From assembly GCA_900548455.1 (NCBI GenBank), contig URKQ01000038.1:1-33055 (forward strand): 33,055 bases of DNA. The letters are read 5' to 3'. A program made the position numbers and the translations under genes. The stretch comes from an uncultured Clostridium sp. Lineage in GTDB: Bacteria; Bacillota; Clostridia; Clostridiales; Clostridiaceae. Below, one piece after another: positions 32,817 through 33,055 of the stretch. Each line of letters starts with the position of its first letter. Position 1 is the first letter of the stretch. The notes below the pieces were generated by a model. The model searched no databases, had not been told where the DNA came from, and was given only the letters and a program-made list of their open reading frames with translations.

Positions 32817-33032
32817 ATGAAAAAATTAATATGTGCAAAAGACATGGAAGAATTCATAAGTGAAGGAAAAACTAAATTTTATGTAGCTAGCGATATGATA
32901 ATTACACCTTCAGCGAAGGACGTTGCAAAGCTTAATGGAATAGAGTTTACTACAGAAGCTCCTGTATGTGAAGTACAAGCTACTGCAACGTCCTTCGCTG
33001 AAGGTGTAATTATCATATCGCTAGCTACATAA
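32817..33032 (+). CDS. EutQ-like protein, N-terminus only, interrupted by inverted repeat
   Basis: The first 55 codons (to 32983) look like the start of an EutQ-type protein: KKLICAKDMEEF and MIITPSAKDVAKLNGIEF match the short N-terminal module common in EutQ and related compartment proteins (E. coli EutQ has IITPEAREVA here). From 32984 the DNA is the exact reverse complement of 32856-32927, so the last 16 residues before the stop at 33030-33032 are not real protein. The true gene probably continues beyond the contig end. Confidence 0.7.
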   Translation: MKKLICAKDMEEFISEGKTKFYVASDMIITPSAKDVAKLNGIEFTTEAPVCEVQATATSFAEGVIIISLAT

Positions 33033-33055
33033 AATTTAGTTTTTCCTTCACTTAT
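32856..33055. repeat. 72-bp perfect inverted repeat at the window edge
   Basis: Bases 32856-32927 are perfectly complementary to 32984-33055, with a 56-base loop. The right arm ends exactly at the last base of the window. The left arm is ordinary coding sequence of the eutQ-like gene, which points to a fold-back (chimeric) join at a contig end rather than a biological hairpin. Confidence 0.95.

Noticed and set aside
32984..33032. Residues after position 55 of the EutQ-like frame
   Set aside because: They are encoded by the reverse complement of the gene itself, so they are probably a chimera product.
1..33055. CRISPR arrays, tRNA or rRNA genes, insertion sequences, prophage genes
   Set aside because: No regularly spaced repeats, no cloverleaf or rRNA sequence, and no transposase, integrase or phage structural motifs were seen.

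Overview
The window is about 33 kb of AT-rich, gene-dense DNA. A/T-ending codons, AGGAGG-like ribosome sites, U-tailed terminators and gene content (SPL-type radical SAM, SEDS/VanZ membrane proteins, tandem YitT proteins, a glycyl-radical microcompartment) suggest a strict anaerobe of the Clostridium type. Species was not determined. The 3' end is a 72-bp perfect inverted repeat, so the window probably ends at a contig edge with a fold-back join.

Layout. 1-203: tail of an EEP-family phosphodiesterase. 287-3643: a large protein with four CbxX/CfqX-type AAA+ modules, the outer two degenerate. 3818-5530 (minus): a chemoreceptor. 5791-7321: a PII-like protein paired with a CPA2 cation:proton antiporter. 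7549-10340: a PadR / prefix-domain SEDS / VanZ operon with a candidate PadR operator. 10442-11335: SPL-family radical SAM protein. 11415-11686: a cobalamin riboswitch followed by a 15-codon ORF and a terminator. 11718-13741: two tandem YitT-family genes. 13886-18084: a TetM-like GTPase, a D-2-hydroxyacid dehydrogenase and an AlaX-type editing protein, apparently one operon.

18266 to the end is a choline-degrading (cut) glycyl radical enzyme microcompartment locus with the short form of CutC. It holds an iron alcohol dehydrogenase, a MerR-family regulator, a duplicated cassette (DMT-like transporter plus an 88-aa small protein), two BMC-H shell proteins, an aldehyde dehydrogenase homologue, CutC, its activase CutD, an EutS-like shell protein, EutP-, EutT- and EutJ-like proteins, an EutN-like vertex protein and the start of an EutQ-like gene.

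Inferred working: a cationic amine, probably choline, is sensed by the MerR protein. It would act at two near-identical promoters with 20-bp spacers and a dyad in the spacer, one before the transporter cassettes (20762) and one before the shell/enzyme operon (24177). CutD activates CutC, which splits choline into trimethylamine and acetaldehyde inside the shell. Acetaldehyde would then go to ethanol and acetyl-CoA. The only aldehyde dehydrogenase in the window has Ser where the catalytic Cys is expected, so the acetyl-CoA branch may need another gene beyond the contig end. The least explained element is the duplicated transporter/small-protein cassette, whose small proteins differ at only 3 of 88 residues while their transporters have diverged much further.
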